A stretch of DNA of 64,000 nt. Source: ZC4RG30 sp049841155. Its GTDB lineage: Bacteria > Pseudomonadota > Gammaproteobacteria > Steroidobacterales > Steroidobacteraceae. Location of the stretch: positions 744,001 through 808,000 of the forward strand of contig JASGHI010000003.1 of the NCBI GenBank assembly GCA_049841155.1. The letters run 5' to 3'. The notes below the pieces were generated by a model, which worked only from the letters and a program-made list of their open reading frames with translations, was not told the DNA's origin and did no database searches. A program made the position numbers and the translations under genes. Positions 17,626-26,321 of this stretch are shown in pieces; the stretch's first letter is position 1, and every line of letters begins with the position of its first letter.

Positions 17626-19223
17626 AACGCATGCTCAGGTTCACGCGCCGGCCAGCCTGCTGGCTGCAACTGCTCATGACCGCATTGCTTGCCGCCTGCG
17701 GCGGCAAGGATCTGCATGTGGGCATCGATGGCACCGGCTCGAAGTCGCCGCCCCTGCCCATCGTCTCCATTGGCCGTGTACGCAGCTTCGGCAGCGTGGA
17801 AGTCAATGGTGTGCACTACGACACCGCCGCCGCCAATGTGCTGATCGACGGCAGCGCGGCTTCGGTGACGGACCTGCGGCTGGGTGACGTGCTGTACGTC
17901 GAAGGTACGCTCGACGCCTCCGGCGGGCGCGGCAATGCCACTCGCGTGCAGTCGGATCACCTCGTGCAGGGCCGCGTGCAGTCCATCGATCTTGCGGCCC
18001 AGCGTTTCACCGTCCTCGGCCAGAACATCATCATCGGCAACGACACGCTGTTCGATGCCACGGTTGCAAGCCTCGCGGGCCTTGCTGTCAATGATGCGGT
18101 GGAGATCTCCGGTTTCATCACCGCGGAAGGCAGCGTTGCCGCCACGCGCGTCGACCGTCAGGCGGCCGGCTCCGACCGGATCAAGCTCATCGGCACCGTG
18201 ACGGCCAGCGATCCGGCCACACACCGGCTCGAAATCAATGGCCTCTCGGTGGACTATTCGGGCGCCGTGCTGCTGCCCGCAGGCCCGCTGCCGGCGATCG
18301 CACGTGGCGACTCGGTCGAACTGCAGGGCACACTCGATCCGGCGCAGCAACTGGCGGCCACCCGCGTAAGGATCCGTGGCAAGCGCCTGCAGACCAGCGC
18401 CAACAGCCAGGCCAGCATCGAGGGCTATCTCACCGCAGTGGATCCGACCGACCACAAGCAGCTCGAGGTGGGCGGCCTGCAGGTCACCACGAGTTCCGCC
18501 ACGGCTTTCACCGGTACGCCGACACCCGATGCGCTGCTGTCGGTGCGGGGGACCGTGGACGCCGGTGGCGCCGTCGTCGCCAATGACATGAAAAGCAGTT
18601 TCGTCACACCTCCGGCGCCGCCGACGGACATCCGCATACAGGCGTTCGATGCCGTCCAGGGGCCCCTTGCAGGCGTTCCGGCCAATCTCTGGATCAACCT
18701 CGCAGGCGGGAACGGCTATTCATACACCTGGGCGACGGGCCGGACTCCGGCCACCGGCGCGGATGGCAGCGTCACTGTCAGCGTGCCGCTGGGCAGTACC
18801 GTCAGCGTGTGGGCGAACGCGCCCGGCTTCGTGCAACCATGCGCCGCGCAGGCCACCGTCCACGCACCGCTGTCGATCGACGTCGAGCTGGTGTCGGTCT
18901 CGAGGCTGGACAATCCCCTGCCGCCACCACCGCAGTCGGCAGCACCTCCGGTGTTGACCGGCCTGGTGTACGAATTGACGGCCGATGGCCAGCAACGCCC
19001 CGTCCCGGGTGCCTTGATCACGGTATCCAGCTACCTCGACCTGGTGGATGCGACCACGGTCACGGATGCAGGCGGGCACTACCTGCTGTGCAGGTTGCAC
19101 GGCGCGCCGCATGACAGCCACATCGAGCTTCACGTGCAGAAGGCCGGCTATGCGGCCGCGGGGCTCTGGCCCGTGGATCCTCAGGCCGGCGTGCGGGACG
19201 TGGAATTGCAGCGCCTGCCCTGA
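17622..19223 (+). CDS. DUF5666 repeat lipoprotein
   Basis: 533 residues from the ATG at 17622, overlapping the previous stop (ATGA). A signal peptide with lipobox LLAACGG (Cys near residue 27) predicts a lipid anchor. Four to five tandem DUF5666-type beta modules follow (about 45-340), each with a GxVxSxD...ITVNGxxV-like strand set and ending in ATRV, for example SVEVNGVHYD, QRFTVLGQNI, HRLEINGLSV and KQLEVGGLQV. After a Pro-rich joint (about 440) a carboxypeptidase-regulatory-like domain begins at LTGLVYELTADGQQ. Probably a periplasmic or surface beta-rich protein. Function unknown. Confidence 0.82.
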   Translation: MKRMLRFTRRPACWLQLLMTALLAACGGKDLHVGIDGTGSKSPPLPIVSIGRVRSFGSVEVNGVHYDTAAANVLIDGSAASVTDLRLGDVLYVEGTLDASGGRGNATRVQSDHLVQGRVQSIDLAAQRFTVLGQNIIIGNDTLFDATVASLAGLAVNDAVEISGFITAEGSVAATRVDRQAAGSDRIKLIGTVTASDPATHRLEINGLSVDYSGAVLLPAGPLPAIARGDSVELQGTLDPAQQLAATRVRIRGKRLQTSANSQASIEGYLTAVDPTDHKQLEVGGLQVTTSSATAFTGTPTPDALLSVRGTVDAGGAVVANDMKSSFVTPPAPPTDIRIQAFDAVQGPLAGVPANLWINLAGGNGYSYTWATGRTPATGADGSVTVSVPLGSTVSVWANAPGFVQPCAAQATVHAPLSIDVELVSVSRLDNPLPPPPQSAAPPVLTGLVYELTADGQQRPVPGALITVSSYLDLVDATTVTDAGGHYLLCRLHGAPHDSHIELHVQKAGYAAAGLWPVDPQAGVRDVELQRLP

Positions 19224-19301
19224 CTTCGGCAAGAATCACGGCGTCGTGACCACCCAGTACAAGCAGTCTCAATTTCACCATAAACACATGCAGGCACGGC
19301 A

Positions 19302-19697
19302 ATGATGAACAGCAAAGCCATCAATTCTCCCGGTGCAGCCACCGTAGGCCCCTACTCTCACGCCATGGAAGCCGCCGGTCTGGTGTTCTTTTCCGGGCAG
19401 ACACCCATCGATCCCGAAACCGGAAGGCTCGTTGCCGGTTCCATCAGCGAACAGACCACCCAGTGCCTTCACAACCTGTTCCGCGTACTCGAAGCCGCAG
19501 GACTTGCGCCCACCGATGTGGTCAACGTGCAGGTCTACCTGATCGACATGAACGACTTTGCCGCAATGAACGAGGTGTATGCGGCGCACTTCGCCAAGCC
19601 GTATCCGGCCCGCACCACCATTGGCGTTGCCAGCCTCCCGCTGGGTGCGCGCATCGAGATCGGCATGACGGCACGCTCCCCAAAGGCCTGCGGATAG
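19302..19697 (+). CDS. RidA family enamine/imine deaminase
   Basis: 131 residues; the opening AINSPGAATVGPYSHAMEAAGLVFFSGQ and the block YPARTTIGVASLPLGARIEI are diagnostic of the YjgF/YER057c/UK114 fold, with the substrate-anchoring Arg in PARTTIG. RidA hydrolyses reactive enamines and imines; the fold also includes 2-aminomuconate deaminases of aromatic degradation. The usual Glu in VEIEAIA is Gly here (IEIGMTA), so it may not be a standard RidA. It is convergent with the catabolic operon ending near 20178, next to the aldolase remnant. Confidence 0.88.
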   Translation: MMNSKAINSPGAATVGPYSHAMEAAGLVFFSGQTPIDPETGRLVAGSISEQTTQCLHNLFRVLEAAGLAPTDVVNVQVYLIDMNDFAAMNEVYAAHFAKPYPARTTIGVASLPLGARIEIGMTARSPKACG

Positions 19698-19736
19698 TGG
19701 CTAGGATTCAAGCTGGGCCACCCACAGATCCCAAGC

Positions 19737-20165
19737 TCAATCAGCCTGCCCTGTGATGGTCTTCTCGCAGGCAATGGCCTCTTCGTCGGAAAGGTACTTC
19801 GGCCCGCCGAGAAGCAGCGCCGCCTGTTGAATCTCGCTGTTCCGGCTCGTGTAAACGGCGCGAAACACGGCCTGCGGAACCGAGCTGCCCACCGCCGTGA
19901 AGCCATGGCCGCGCATCAGGGCGACCGCAGCGGTTCCCAGATGCTGTGCGAACTCCTGTCCCAGTGCAGCATTCCGGATCAGCAGGTCGCTTGCGGGACC
20001 GCGTGATCAGCCACGTCGAAGAGAGCTTTCAGTCCAGCCAGGAAACCACAGACGTGACAGATGGGCCTCAATCGGGTTTCCGACACGGTAAACGGGACCA
20101 CGCTCGCGACATGAAGAACTGGCCGGGGATCTCGGGATTGCGCCGGCTGGCCTGTGAAACCTCCT
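19737..20165 (-). pseudogene. Class II aldolase/adducin family gene, degraded
   Basis: On the minus strand the C-terminal half is clear: SDLLIRNAALGQEFAQHLG, then ALMRGHGFTAVGSSVPQAVF and RAVYTSRNSEIQQAALLL, ending with a stop at 19737. Upstream, pieces appear in other frames: LRPICHVCGFLAGLKALFDV (near 19985-20060) and NPEIPGQFFMSRA (near 20110-20150). At least one frameshift, one in-frame stop and one internal deletion separate them, and the N-terminal third is missing. It lies directly downstream of the last intact gene of the catabolic operon, so it was probably the operon's 13th gene. It escapes ordinary gene callers because no frame is long. Confidence 0.8.
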
Positions 20166-20177
20166 GCTGAATCCGGA

Positions 20178-20888
20178 TCATCCGCCGGCTTCCAGATGGC
20201 GTTTCAGAAATTCAGCGGATGCTTCGTCCGCTCTGGCCGCGGCAGTGGCGATGAAACCCGCTCCACCCGCTCGCGCAAAGGCGTGGCCTGCACCCGCATA
20301 GCTCATGATGGCCGCAAGCTTCGTCGCACCCAGCGCCGACGCGATCGCCGCCTGCGCCTCCGGCGGACAAAGATGATCTTCTTCAGCGACATGAAGGAGC
20401 AAGGGCGCACGCACTCTGGAAGCAATGTCGAGCGCCCTCTGGATTCCAACGCCGTAGTAGGACACCGCTGCATCCACAGCCGGCTCCATGGAAAGCAGGT
20501 ATGCCAACTTTCCTCCCATGCAATAGCCCACGACGCCCACCTTGCCGTTCTCTCCGGAAATGCTCCTGCCATGACTGGCCGCGGCCAGGCTGTCCTCGAC
20601 AGCCAGCCGCTCATCCAGGCCCTTCATCAGCGCCGTCGCCTGTTCACGATCGGCAGCGGAAGCCGGATCAAGCGATACGCGGCGCTGCTGCCTCCAGAAC
20701 AGGTCCGGCGCAATGGCGATGAATCCCCTCGCCGCCAAGCTGTCGGCAACCGCCCGGATGTTGGGATTGATGCCGAAAATCTCCTGCAGGACGACTACAA
20801 CCGGCCCTCTCGGCTTGGCCGGGACAGCAAGGTAGGCTTCAAATTTTCCGCCATCCCTGGCGGAGATCTCTACAAATGACGAATGCAT
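20178..20888 (-). CDS. Dienelactone hydrolase family protein (1)
   Basis: 236-residue alpha/beta hydrolase. The start at 20888 is preceded by GGAGAGGGAAG. Dienelactone-hydrolase active-site residues are visible: Glu in LQEIFGINPN, the nucleophile Cys in GYCMGGKLAYL, Asp in AEEDHLCPPE and His in GAGHAFAR. The family cleaves dienelactones formed in chlorocatechol and related ring-cleavage routes, or other cyclic esters. It is the last intact gene of the catabolic operon, 37 bases after the M24 gene. It differs strongly from the second copy at 22244, so two distinct lactone substrates or steps are likely. Confidence 0.9.
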   Translation of the reverse strand: MHSSFVEISARDGGKFEAYLAVPAKPRGPVVVVLQEIFGINPNIRAVADSLAARGFIAIAPDLFWRQQRRVSLDPASAADREQATALMKGLDERLAVEDSLAAASHGRSISGENGKVGVVGYCMGGKLAYLLSMEPAVDAAVSYYGVGIQRALDIASRVRAPLLLHVAEEDHLCPPEAQAAIASALGATKLAAIMSYAGAGHAFARAGGAGFIATAAARADEASAEFLKRHLEAGG

Positions 20889-20925
20889 TGTCTTCCCTCT
20901 CCTGGGCTCGTCGTATCCGGGCGGA

Positions 20926-22233
20926 TCAGCCGGAATAAACACTCACGTCATCGGGAACGCCGGTGAACGGTCGAGGCGGAGAAACCTGCAGGCCGTGAGG
21001 CGTACGGCCCATGCGCACGGCACCGGCCTTGGTGACCCGCACTGTGTCACCCCAGGCGAACTGCCATTTGCCGTCGGACGTGGCAACGGCGGGTTTGCAG
21101 ATGTACACCCCCCCTTCAGGCATCGTTTTGCCGAGGGATCTTGATGTCGCTTGGTAAAACGGTTTGCCGTCCAGATGCGTGAGCACCAGAGGCGTGTCAT
21201 CGCCGAGCCCCCGGCCGTGGAGGATCAGCGAAGCCCGCATTCCCGCCAGAGGCCCGGTACGCGGAGCATTGCGCGCAGTTATCGAAACAGTGTGGTCGAT
21301 CAGCTCCTGCACGGTAACCCCGGGGCGGAAGCGCTCCAGCAGCTCGGAGTACATGTCGTTGTGCGCAGCGGAGAGCTGATGGAAGATCTCCTCGCATCTG
21401 TTCACGGCCACGACCGGAAGCCGCTGGGCGCGATAGCCGATCACCGATGATTCGATCTCGCCAAGGATGAGATCACCAGCTTGCAGCGGCCGAGCCGTGG
21501 GCCGCGTCAGGGTCCGGCCCGGATTGCGGCCGCTGATCCAGTTGAAGTGCACGGAAAGCTCCGACCCGCGCCGGAACATCGCATGCATGGTCTCTGCCCA
21601 CACCACATAGTCGGGAACACCAGGCTGGGCCGCCACGAGCAAGGCGTCCAGGGCGCTCTCGATCAGGTCCACCGATCTTTGCAGAACCGCGATCTCTTCC
21701 GGACTCTTGACCTCCCGGACCTCCTGCAGCAAGTCGGAGCAGTCGACAAATTGCGCCTGGGGAACCGCGCGGGCGAGCGCCTCGTAAGTGCCGTGGATGA
21801 TCGTGCCTTCGGGCGTGCGTGTGCCCCCGACCAGTCCGCATATGCCGATCCTGCGGCCGTCGAGGCCCAGCTCGACGAGCCTGTCTCCCATGGCGGCACC
21901 AAACTGCCGGTTGATCGAGCGCACGTCCTGCACCCAGTCCTGCACCAGCCCTCCCCAGCGCTCCCGCGCCGAGGCAGCCACGACCGTCACCTCGCCAACC
22001 AGCGGAAACACGACCCCGATGGAAGTGTCCGCCCCGCCACCGCAATGGGACAGGTAACGCGCATCGGCCTGCCAGTCGGTGGAATTGCCCGGGTTGGGCG
22101 GAGCGATGATCGCATCCAGGCCATCACGCTCCATCAAGGCGCGCACCGCGGACCAGCGCCTGTCTCGTTCAGAGATCGAGAACCGTCTATAGGGATGAGG
22201 AACTGCGCGGCCGTCCGGTGCGTTGTGCTGCAT
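20926..22233 (-). CDS. M24 (pita-bread) family protein lacking metal ligands, creatinase-like
   Basis: 435 residues from the ATG at 22233. The N-terminal creatinase/prolidase domain spans residues 20-160 and the pita-bread domain about 165-410 (KSPEEIAVLQRSVDLIE is the usual linker helix). The five metal ligands of aminopeptidase P/prolidase look replaced. GDLILGEIESSVIGYRAQRL stands where GDxVLxDxGxxxxGYxSDxTR is expected, ICKPAV replaces the IEPG Glu, and AWGDTV replaces the last Glu-Asp. LHGRGLGDD keeps a His at the GHGIG site. Creatinase itself is a metal-free member that hydrolyses a C-N bond with His and Glu. A C-N or amide hydrolase, or a non-catalytic role, is therefore more likely than a peptidase. 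It lies 10 bases after the dienelactone hydrolase gene at 22244. Confidence 0.82.
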   Translation of the reverse strand: MQHNAPDGRAVPHPYRRFSISERDRRWSAVRALMERDGLDAIIAPPNPGNSTDWQADARYLSHCGGGADTSIGVVFPLVGEVTVVAASARERWGGLVQDWVQDVRSINRQFGAAMGDRLVELGLDGRRIGICGLVGGTRTPEGTIIHGTYEALARAVPQAQFVDCSDLLQEVREVKSPEEIAVLQRSVDLIESALDALLVAAQPGVPDYVVWAETMHAMFRRGSELSVHFNWISGRNPGRTLTRPTARPLQAGDLILGEIESSVIGYRAQRLPVVAVNRCEEIFHQLSAAHNDMYSELLERFRPGVTVQELIDHTVSITARNAPRTGPLAGMRASLILHGRGLGDDTPLVLTHLDGKPFYQATSRSLGKTMPEGGVYICKPAVATSDGKWQFAWGDTVRVTKAGAVRMGRTPHGLQVSPPRPFTGVPDDVSVYSG

Positions 22234-22243
22234 TGTGTTTGTC

Positions 22244-22945
22244 TCAGTGAGGAGCAAGTGTGGCCTGGCGGCCGCCGGATGACGGGAGCCGCTGTCTCAG
22301 GAAATCGAGGGAACGCTTCCAGGCGAGCTGGGCCGACGCAGGATCGTACGACCCTCGTTCGTCGCAGTTGAATCCGTGTCCTGCGGGGTAGAGGTGGATA
22401 TCAAGCGCTGGCTGGGCGCGATGCAACGCTTCCACGGCTTCAACCGGGATGTGCCTGTCGTGCTCCCCGAAGTGCAGCAGCACTGGCGCCTTCGGCGTCA
22501 GCTTTCCCAGGGCAGCAATGCCGCCGCCATAGTAGCAAACAGAGGCGCTGATTCCGGACAGCTGCACGGCAGCGAGGTAGGCAAGATCACCACCCAGACA
22601 GAAGCCCATGACCGCCACATCGAGGCCGTGCAATGCACCGATGGCAGCATCCACGTCATCCAGCATCTGCTCGCGGCTCGCCGACTTTGCCAGTTCCCTG
22701 CCCCGCTCCACGTATTCCGGGGAATAGCCCAGATCTACGCCGGTCATCACCCGGTCGAACAGGGCTGGCGCGACAATGGCGAACTGCTCGGCAGCAAGCC
22801 GGTCGGCGACATTCCGGATGTGGCCGTTCACGCCCTGCACTTCATGCAGAAGGACCACCCCGCCGCGCGCTGGTCCATCAGGCTCGGCACGGTAGGCCGA
22901 CGGCCGGAACCCGTCGGCCGAACACAAGGACACCCAGCAACCCAT
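22244..22945 (-). CDS. Dienelactone hydrolase family protein (2)
   Basis: 233 residues. Active-site residues: Glu in LHEVQGVNGH, Cys in GFCLGGDLAYL, Asp in GEHDRHIPVE and His in PAGHGFNCDE. It starts 2 bases after the ferredoxin stop, so the operon is tight. The first ten residues are unusual for the family, and a GTG at codon 5 is a possible alternative start. It is one of two divergent dienelactone hydrolases in the same operon. Confidence 0.88.
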   Translation of the reverse strand: MGCWVSLCSADGFRPSAYRAEPDGPARGGVVLLHEVQGVNGHIRNVADRLAAEQFAIVAPALFDRVMTGVDLGYSPEYVERGRELAKSASREQMLDDVDAAIGALHGLDVAVMGFCLGGDLAYLAAVQLSGISASVCYYGGGIAALGKLTPKAPVLLHFGEHDRHIPVEAVEALHRAQPALDIHLYPAGHGFNCDERGSYDPASAQLAWKRSLDFLRQRLPSSGGRQATLAPH

Positions 22946-22947
22946 CC

Positions 22948-23268
22948 CTATTTCTGCCTGTCGGCAACAGTCACGCTCAACCCGTCCAGATCCTCCCGCA
23001 TCCTGATCTGGCAGGACAGTCGTGAGTTGGCCCTGACGTCGAAGGCGAAGTCGAGCATGCCTTCCTCCTCTTCGCCTCGGGCTGAAAGCTGGGCAAGCCA
23101 GGATTCGTCAACGTACACGTGGCAGGTGGCACAGGCACAGGAACCGCCGCACTCCCCGATCACTCCTGGAACGGCGTTCTGCAGGGCAGCCTCCATCAGG
23201 GTCGTGCCATCCTCGACCTCCACGGTCACGGCGCGGCCGCTGCTGTCCCGATAGGTCACCTTGCCCAT
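22948..23268 (-). CDS. [2Fe-2S] ferredoxin, adrenodoxin/putidaredoxin type
   Basis: 106 residues with the vertebrate/bacterial-type cluster motif CGGSCACATC plus a distal Cys in RLSCQIRM. This is the CX5CX2CXnC arrangement of ferredoxins that serve P450s and dioxygenases. The preceding acidic segment (GVIGE) and VDESWLAQL are typical. It is co-transcribed with a ferredoxin reductase two genes upstream and is a probable electron carrier for an oxygenase reaction. Confidence 0.9.
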   Translation of the reverse strand: MGKVTYRDSSGRAVTVEVEDGTTLMEAALQNAVPGVIGECGGSCACATCHVYVDESWLAQLSARGEEEEGMLDFAFDVRANSRLSCQIRMREDLDGLSVTVADRQK

Positions 23269-23290
23269 GGCGAGCTCACGCGCTGATCAA

Positions 23291-23626
23291 TCACTCGTCA
23301 CCCGGCCGCTCGGAAAAGAAGCGGCTGAACTTGTCGGGCTGCCCAAGAAAGGTCTCGGCCTCCGGAAGCGGATCCTTCTTCTTCGGGATGTTTGGCCATA
23401 CGGCCGACATCTTTGTGTTGAGATCCAGCCAACGCGAGGCCTCCTCGGCATTGTCCGGGATGATGGCTTCGGCCGGGCACTCCGGCACGCAAACCCCGCA
23501 ATCGATGCATTCATCGGGGTTGATTGCCAGCATGTTCTCCCCTTCGTAGAAGCAATCGACCGGACAGACGGAAACGCAATCCGTGTACTTGCATCGAATG
23601 CACTTTTCCGTGACGACATAGGTCAT
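23291..23626 (-). CDS. fdxA: 7Fe ferredoxin FdxA ([3Fe-4S][4Fe-4S])
   Basis: 111 residues. MTYVVTEKCIRCKYTDCVSVCPVDCF and then CIDCGVCVPECPAEAI are the two cluster sites of Azotobacter FdI-type ferredoxins, followed by the usual 50-residue C-terminal extension with WPNIPKKKDPLPEA. Soluble low-potential electron carrier. It starts 3 bases after the reductase stop codon. fdxA is often a lone housekeeping gene; here it is embedded in the catabolic operon. Confidence 0.93.
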   Translation of the reverse strand: MTYVVTEKCIRCKYTDCVSVCPVDCFYEGENMLAINPDECIDCGVCVPECPAEAIIPDNAEEASRWLDLNTKMSAVWPNIPKKKDPLPEAETFLGQPDKFSRFFSERPGDE

Positions 23627-23629
23627 TTT

Positions 23630-24679
23630 CTAGGCCACTCCCAGCTTCTTCTGCAGACTTGAGGAGCTTGTCGTGTACTGGAAAAGCATTTTCTTTCCCG
23701 GATAGACGTACCTCGCGACTTTCTGCGCGGCCAAAGCCGCTTCATGAAATCCGGAAAGGATGAGCTTCAGTTTTCCGGGATAGGAATTGATGTCGCCAAT
23801 CGCGAATATTCCAGGCTCGCTGGTTTCGAATTTCTCGGTGTCCACCACGATGAGGTTCTGCTCCAGATTCAACCCCCAATTCGCAATGGGACCGAGCTTC
23901 ATGGTCAGACCGAAAAACGGCAGCATCCGTCCCGCGACAATGCTGATCTCGTTTCCTTCCATGGTGCGCACCCGGACGCTGTGCAACTGTCCAGCCTCCC
24001 CTTCCAGAGCGATGACCTGGCCGAGAACCAGATCAATCTCCCCGCGCGCTGCCGCCTCCCGCATCGCATTGACTGAATGCGGGGCCGCCCGGAAATCATC
24101 GCGGCGATGCATCAGCGTGACCCGACGCGCGACGCCGCGCAGGTTCAGCGTCCAGTCCAGCGCCGAATCGCCGCCACCGACGATGAGAATGTCCTGTCCT
24201 CTGAAATCCTCCATGCGCTTGACGGAATAGAAGACCGAACTTCCTTCGTACTGTTCGATGCCTGGCACAGGGGGACGCTTTGGCTGGAACGAGCCTCCGC
24301 CTGCGGCGATGATGAGGGTCCTGGTCTCGAACATCTTGCCGGCGTCGGTCTTGATTCGAAACAGCGGCTGGGCATTGCTCCCCACCGGCCGCACTTCTTC
24401 AACCACTTCCCCGAAATGGAAAGCCGGATCGAAGGGCTTGATCTGCTCGAGCAGCGCATCCACCAGACCCTGTCCCGTCACAACCGGGCATCCCGGAATG
24501 TCGTAGATGGGTTTTTCAGGGTACAGCTCCGTGCATTGGCCTCCTGACCTGGGCAACACGTCGATCAAATGGGCTTTCACATCGAGCAGGCCAAGCTCGA
24601 AGACCGCAAACAGACCTACGGGGCCGGCGCCGACGATGAGGGCATCGGCCTGAATGACGGGCTCAATTGGAGTTGTCAT
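23630..24679 (-). CDS. Ferredoxin-NAD(P)+ reductase, thioredoxin-reductase-like type
   Basis: 349-residue flavoprotein. FAD site VGAGPVGLFAVFELGLLD near residue 15, EKPIYDIPGCP typical of TrxR-like ferredoxin reductases, NAD(P)-binding site LIVGGGDSALDW near 165, and the late FAD motif GIFAIGDINSYPGK. It lacks the CxxC of thioredoxin reductases and has the C-terminal extension of TrxR-like FNRs. Start at 24679. It overlaps the permease stop by 4 bases (ATGA) and precedes fdxA, so electron flow NAD(P)H to reductase to ferredoxin is the natural reading. Confidence 0.9.
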   Translation of the reverse strand: MTTPIEPVIQADALIVGAGPVGLFAVFELGLLDVKAHLIDVLPRSGGQCTELYPEKPIYDIPGCPVVTGQGLVDALLEQIKPFDPAFHFGEVVEEVRPVGSNAQPLFRIKTDAGKMFETRTLIIAAGGGSFQPKRPPVPGIEQYEGSSVFYSVKRMEDFRGQDILIVGGGDSALDWTLNLRGVARRVTLMHRRDDFRAAPHSVNAMREAAARGEIDLVLGQVIALEGEAGQLHSVRVRTMEGNEISIVAGRMLPFFGLTMKLGPIANWGLNLEQNLIVVDTEKFETSEPGIFAIGDINSYPGKLKLILSGFHEAALAAQKVARYVYPGKKMLFQYTTSSSSLQKKLGVA

Positions 24680-25506
24680 CGCCGCTTCCAGGGAATCAGC
24701 ACCTTGTCGATCCAGTTCAGCAGGGCCGCCGAGACAATGCCCAGCAGGGAAGACGTGGCCAGGCCGACATACATCTTCTCCACCTCGAACACCTGCCAGG
24801 AGGTCCAGATCAGATAACCGATACCGCTCTTTGCTCCCACGAATTCCGCCGAGACGATGACCAGCAACGCCACGCCCAGTCCGAGCTTGGCCCCGGCCAT
24901 GATCATCGGCAGGGCACCGGGCAGTGCGATGTTGGTGAAGGTCAGCAGACGTCCGGCCCCGAAATTCCGGCCGACCTCGAGGTAGATCTTGTCGATATTG
25001 CGTACGCCGGCGGCTGTATTGATCAGCATGAGATAAATCACCGCCGTCGCGATGATCATGTACTTGCTCATCTCGCCCAGGCCGAAAAGCATGATGAAAA
25101 TGGGCAGAAGGGCAATCTTCGGTATGGGAAATGTGGCATCGATGAGCGGCTCGATCACGGCTCTGACCGGCTTCCACAAGCCCATGGCGAGCCCCAGAAG
25201 GATGCCCGGAACAGCGCCCATCACGAAGCCCACCAGAATGCGCTGGATGCTCACGAAAAGATGGGTGGCCAGCTCTCCGTCAAGGATCATCGCCTTGGCG
25301 GTTTTCAGAATGCTGCTTGGAGCCGGGAAATAGCGCTGATCGATATACCCGACGCGGGCGCATATCTCCCAGATCGCCAGCAGGATGAATGGCGACGACA
25401 AGCGAAGCAGGCGATCGCCATCGATGAGCCCGTACGGTCCGAACAAGGGGCGAGCCTTCCTCGATCCGGTGGCCGGGGCTGAAGTGGTGAGTGAATCTGT
25501 AGTCAT
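24676..25506 (-). CDS. ABC transporter permease, SsuC/TauC/NrtB type
   Basis: 276 residues, with an N-terminal helix at PFILLAIWEICARVGY and about six helices in total. The EAA coupling loop reads as NFGAGRLLTFTNIALPGALPMI. The family imports sulfonates, taurine, nitrate, thiamine precursors or aromatic acids with a matching ATPase and binding protein, both encoded just upstream. Start ATG at 25506, 5 bases after the ATPase stop. Confidence 0.9.
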   Translation of the reverse strand: MTTDSLTTSAPATGSRKARPLFGPYGLIDGDRLLRLSSPFILLAIWEICARVGYIDQRYFPAPSSILKTAKAMILDGELATHLFVSIQRILVGFVMGAVPGILLGLAMGLWKPVRAVIEPLIDATFPIPKIALLPIFIMLFGLGEMSKYMIIATAVIYLMLINTAAGVRNIDKIYLEVGRNFGAGRLLTFTNIALPGALPMIMAGAKLGLGVALLVIVSAEFVGAKSGIGYLIWTSWQVFEVEKMYVGLATSSLLGIVSAALLNWIDKVLIPWKRR

Positions 25507-25511
25507 TGGTT

Positions 25512-26321
25512 CTACTCCGCCGCCGTTGCCACGACGTCGTGCTGCAAGCTGGTCCATATGCGGCGAAACAGTTCGCCAAACATGGGGCTGGCCTTGGTGT
25601 CCTCCACGTGGCGCGGCCGGCTGAACACGCTGTGCACGTCGATGATCTCCTTGATGCGCCCCGGATGAGCGCTCATCACCAGTATCCGGTCCGAAAGCAG
25701 GATCGCCTCATCGATGCTGTGCGTGATGTAAAGGACTGTCTTGTGGCTGCCCTCCCAGATCCTGAGCAGCTCCTCCTGCAGGACAAACTTTGTCTGCTCG
25801 TCCAATGCTCCGAACGGCTCATCCATCAGCAGGACGTCCGGATCGTTGGCAAAGGCACGGGCAATCGAGACCCGCTGCTTCATGCCGCCGGAAAGCTGAT
25901 GCGGATAGGCATCGCGCACCCTCGCCAGACCCACCTTGGTGATATACACATCGGCAATGCGCCGCCGTTCAGCCTTGGGAACGCCACGGGCCTTGAGTCC
26001 GAACGCGACGTTGTCGAGGACGCTCATCCAGGGGAACAGACTCTGCTCCTGGAATACCATGTTGCTCAGCGGCAGGCCGGCACGCTCCGGCCGCTTCGAA
26101 CGGATCATCTCGATGGAGCCTGAACTGGCCTCCTCAAGCCCGGCGACGATACGCAGCAGCGTGGTCTTGCCGCATCCCGACGGTCCGACTATGCAGACGA
26201 ACTCGCCCCGATGAACCTCCAGATTGATCTCCGACAGCGCCGTGATTTCGCGATCGGCTGTCTGGAAGCGTTTGCCGACATTGTCTATGCGGATCTTGAT
26301 GTTCTGCGTTTCGCCCGTCAT
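25512..26321 (-). CDS. ABC transporter ATP-binding protein, SsuB/TauB/NrtD type
   Basis: 269 residues. Walker A GPSGCGKTTLLR, Q-loop NMVFQEQSLFPWM, signature LSGGMKQRVSIARA, Walker B VLLMDEPFGALD and switch His in LYITHSIDEAI are intact. It starts inside the stop codon of the binding-protein gene (ATGA) and drives the permease encoded next. Confidence 0.94.
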   Translation of the reverse strand: MTGETQNIKIRIDNVGKRFQTADREITALSEINLEVHRGEFVCIVGPSGCGKTTLLRIVAGLEEASSGSIEMIRSKRPERAGLPLSNMVFQEQSLFPWMSVLDNVAFGLKARGVPKAERRRIADVYITKVGLARVRDAYPHQLSGGMKQRVSIARAFANDPDVLLMDEPFGALDEQTKFVLQEELLRIWEGSHKTVLYITHSIDEAILLSDRILVMSAHPGRIKEIIDVHSVFSRPRHVEDTKASPMFGELFRRIWTSLQHDVVATAAE

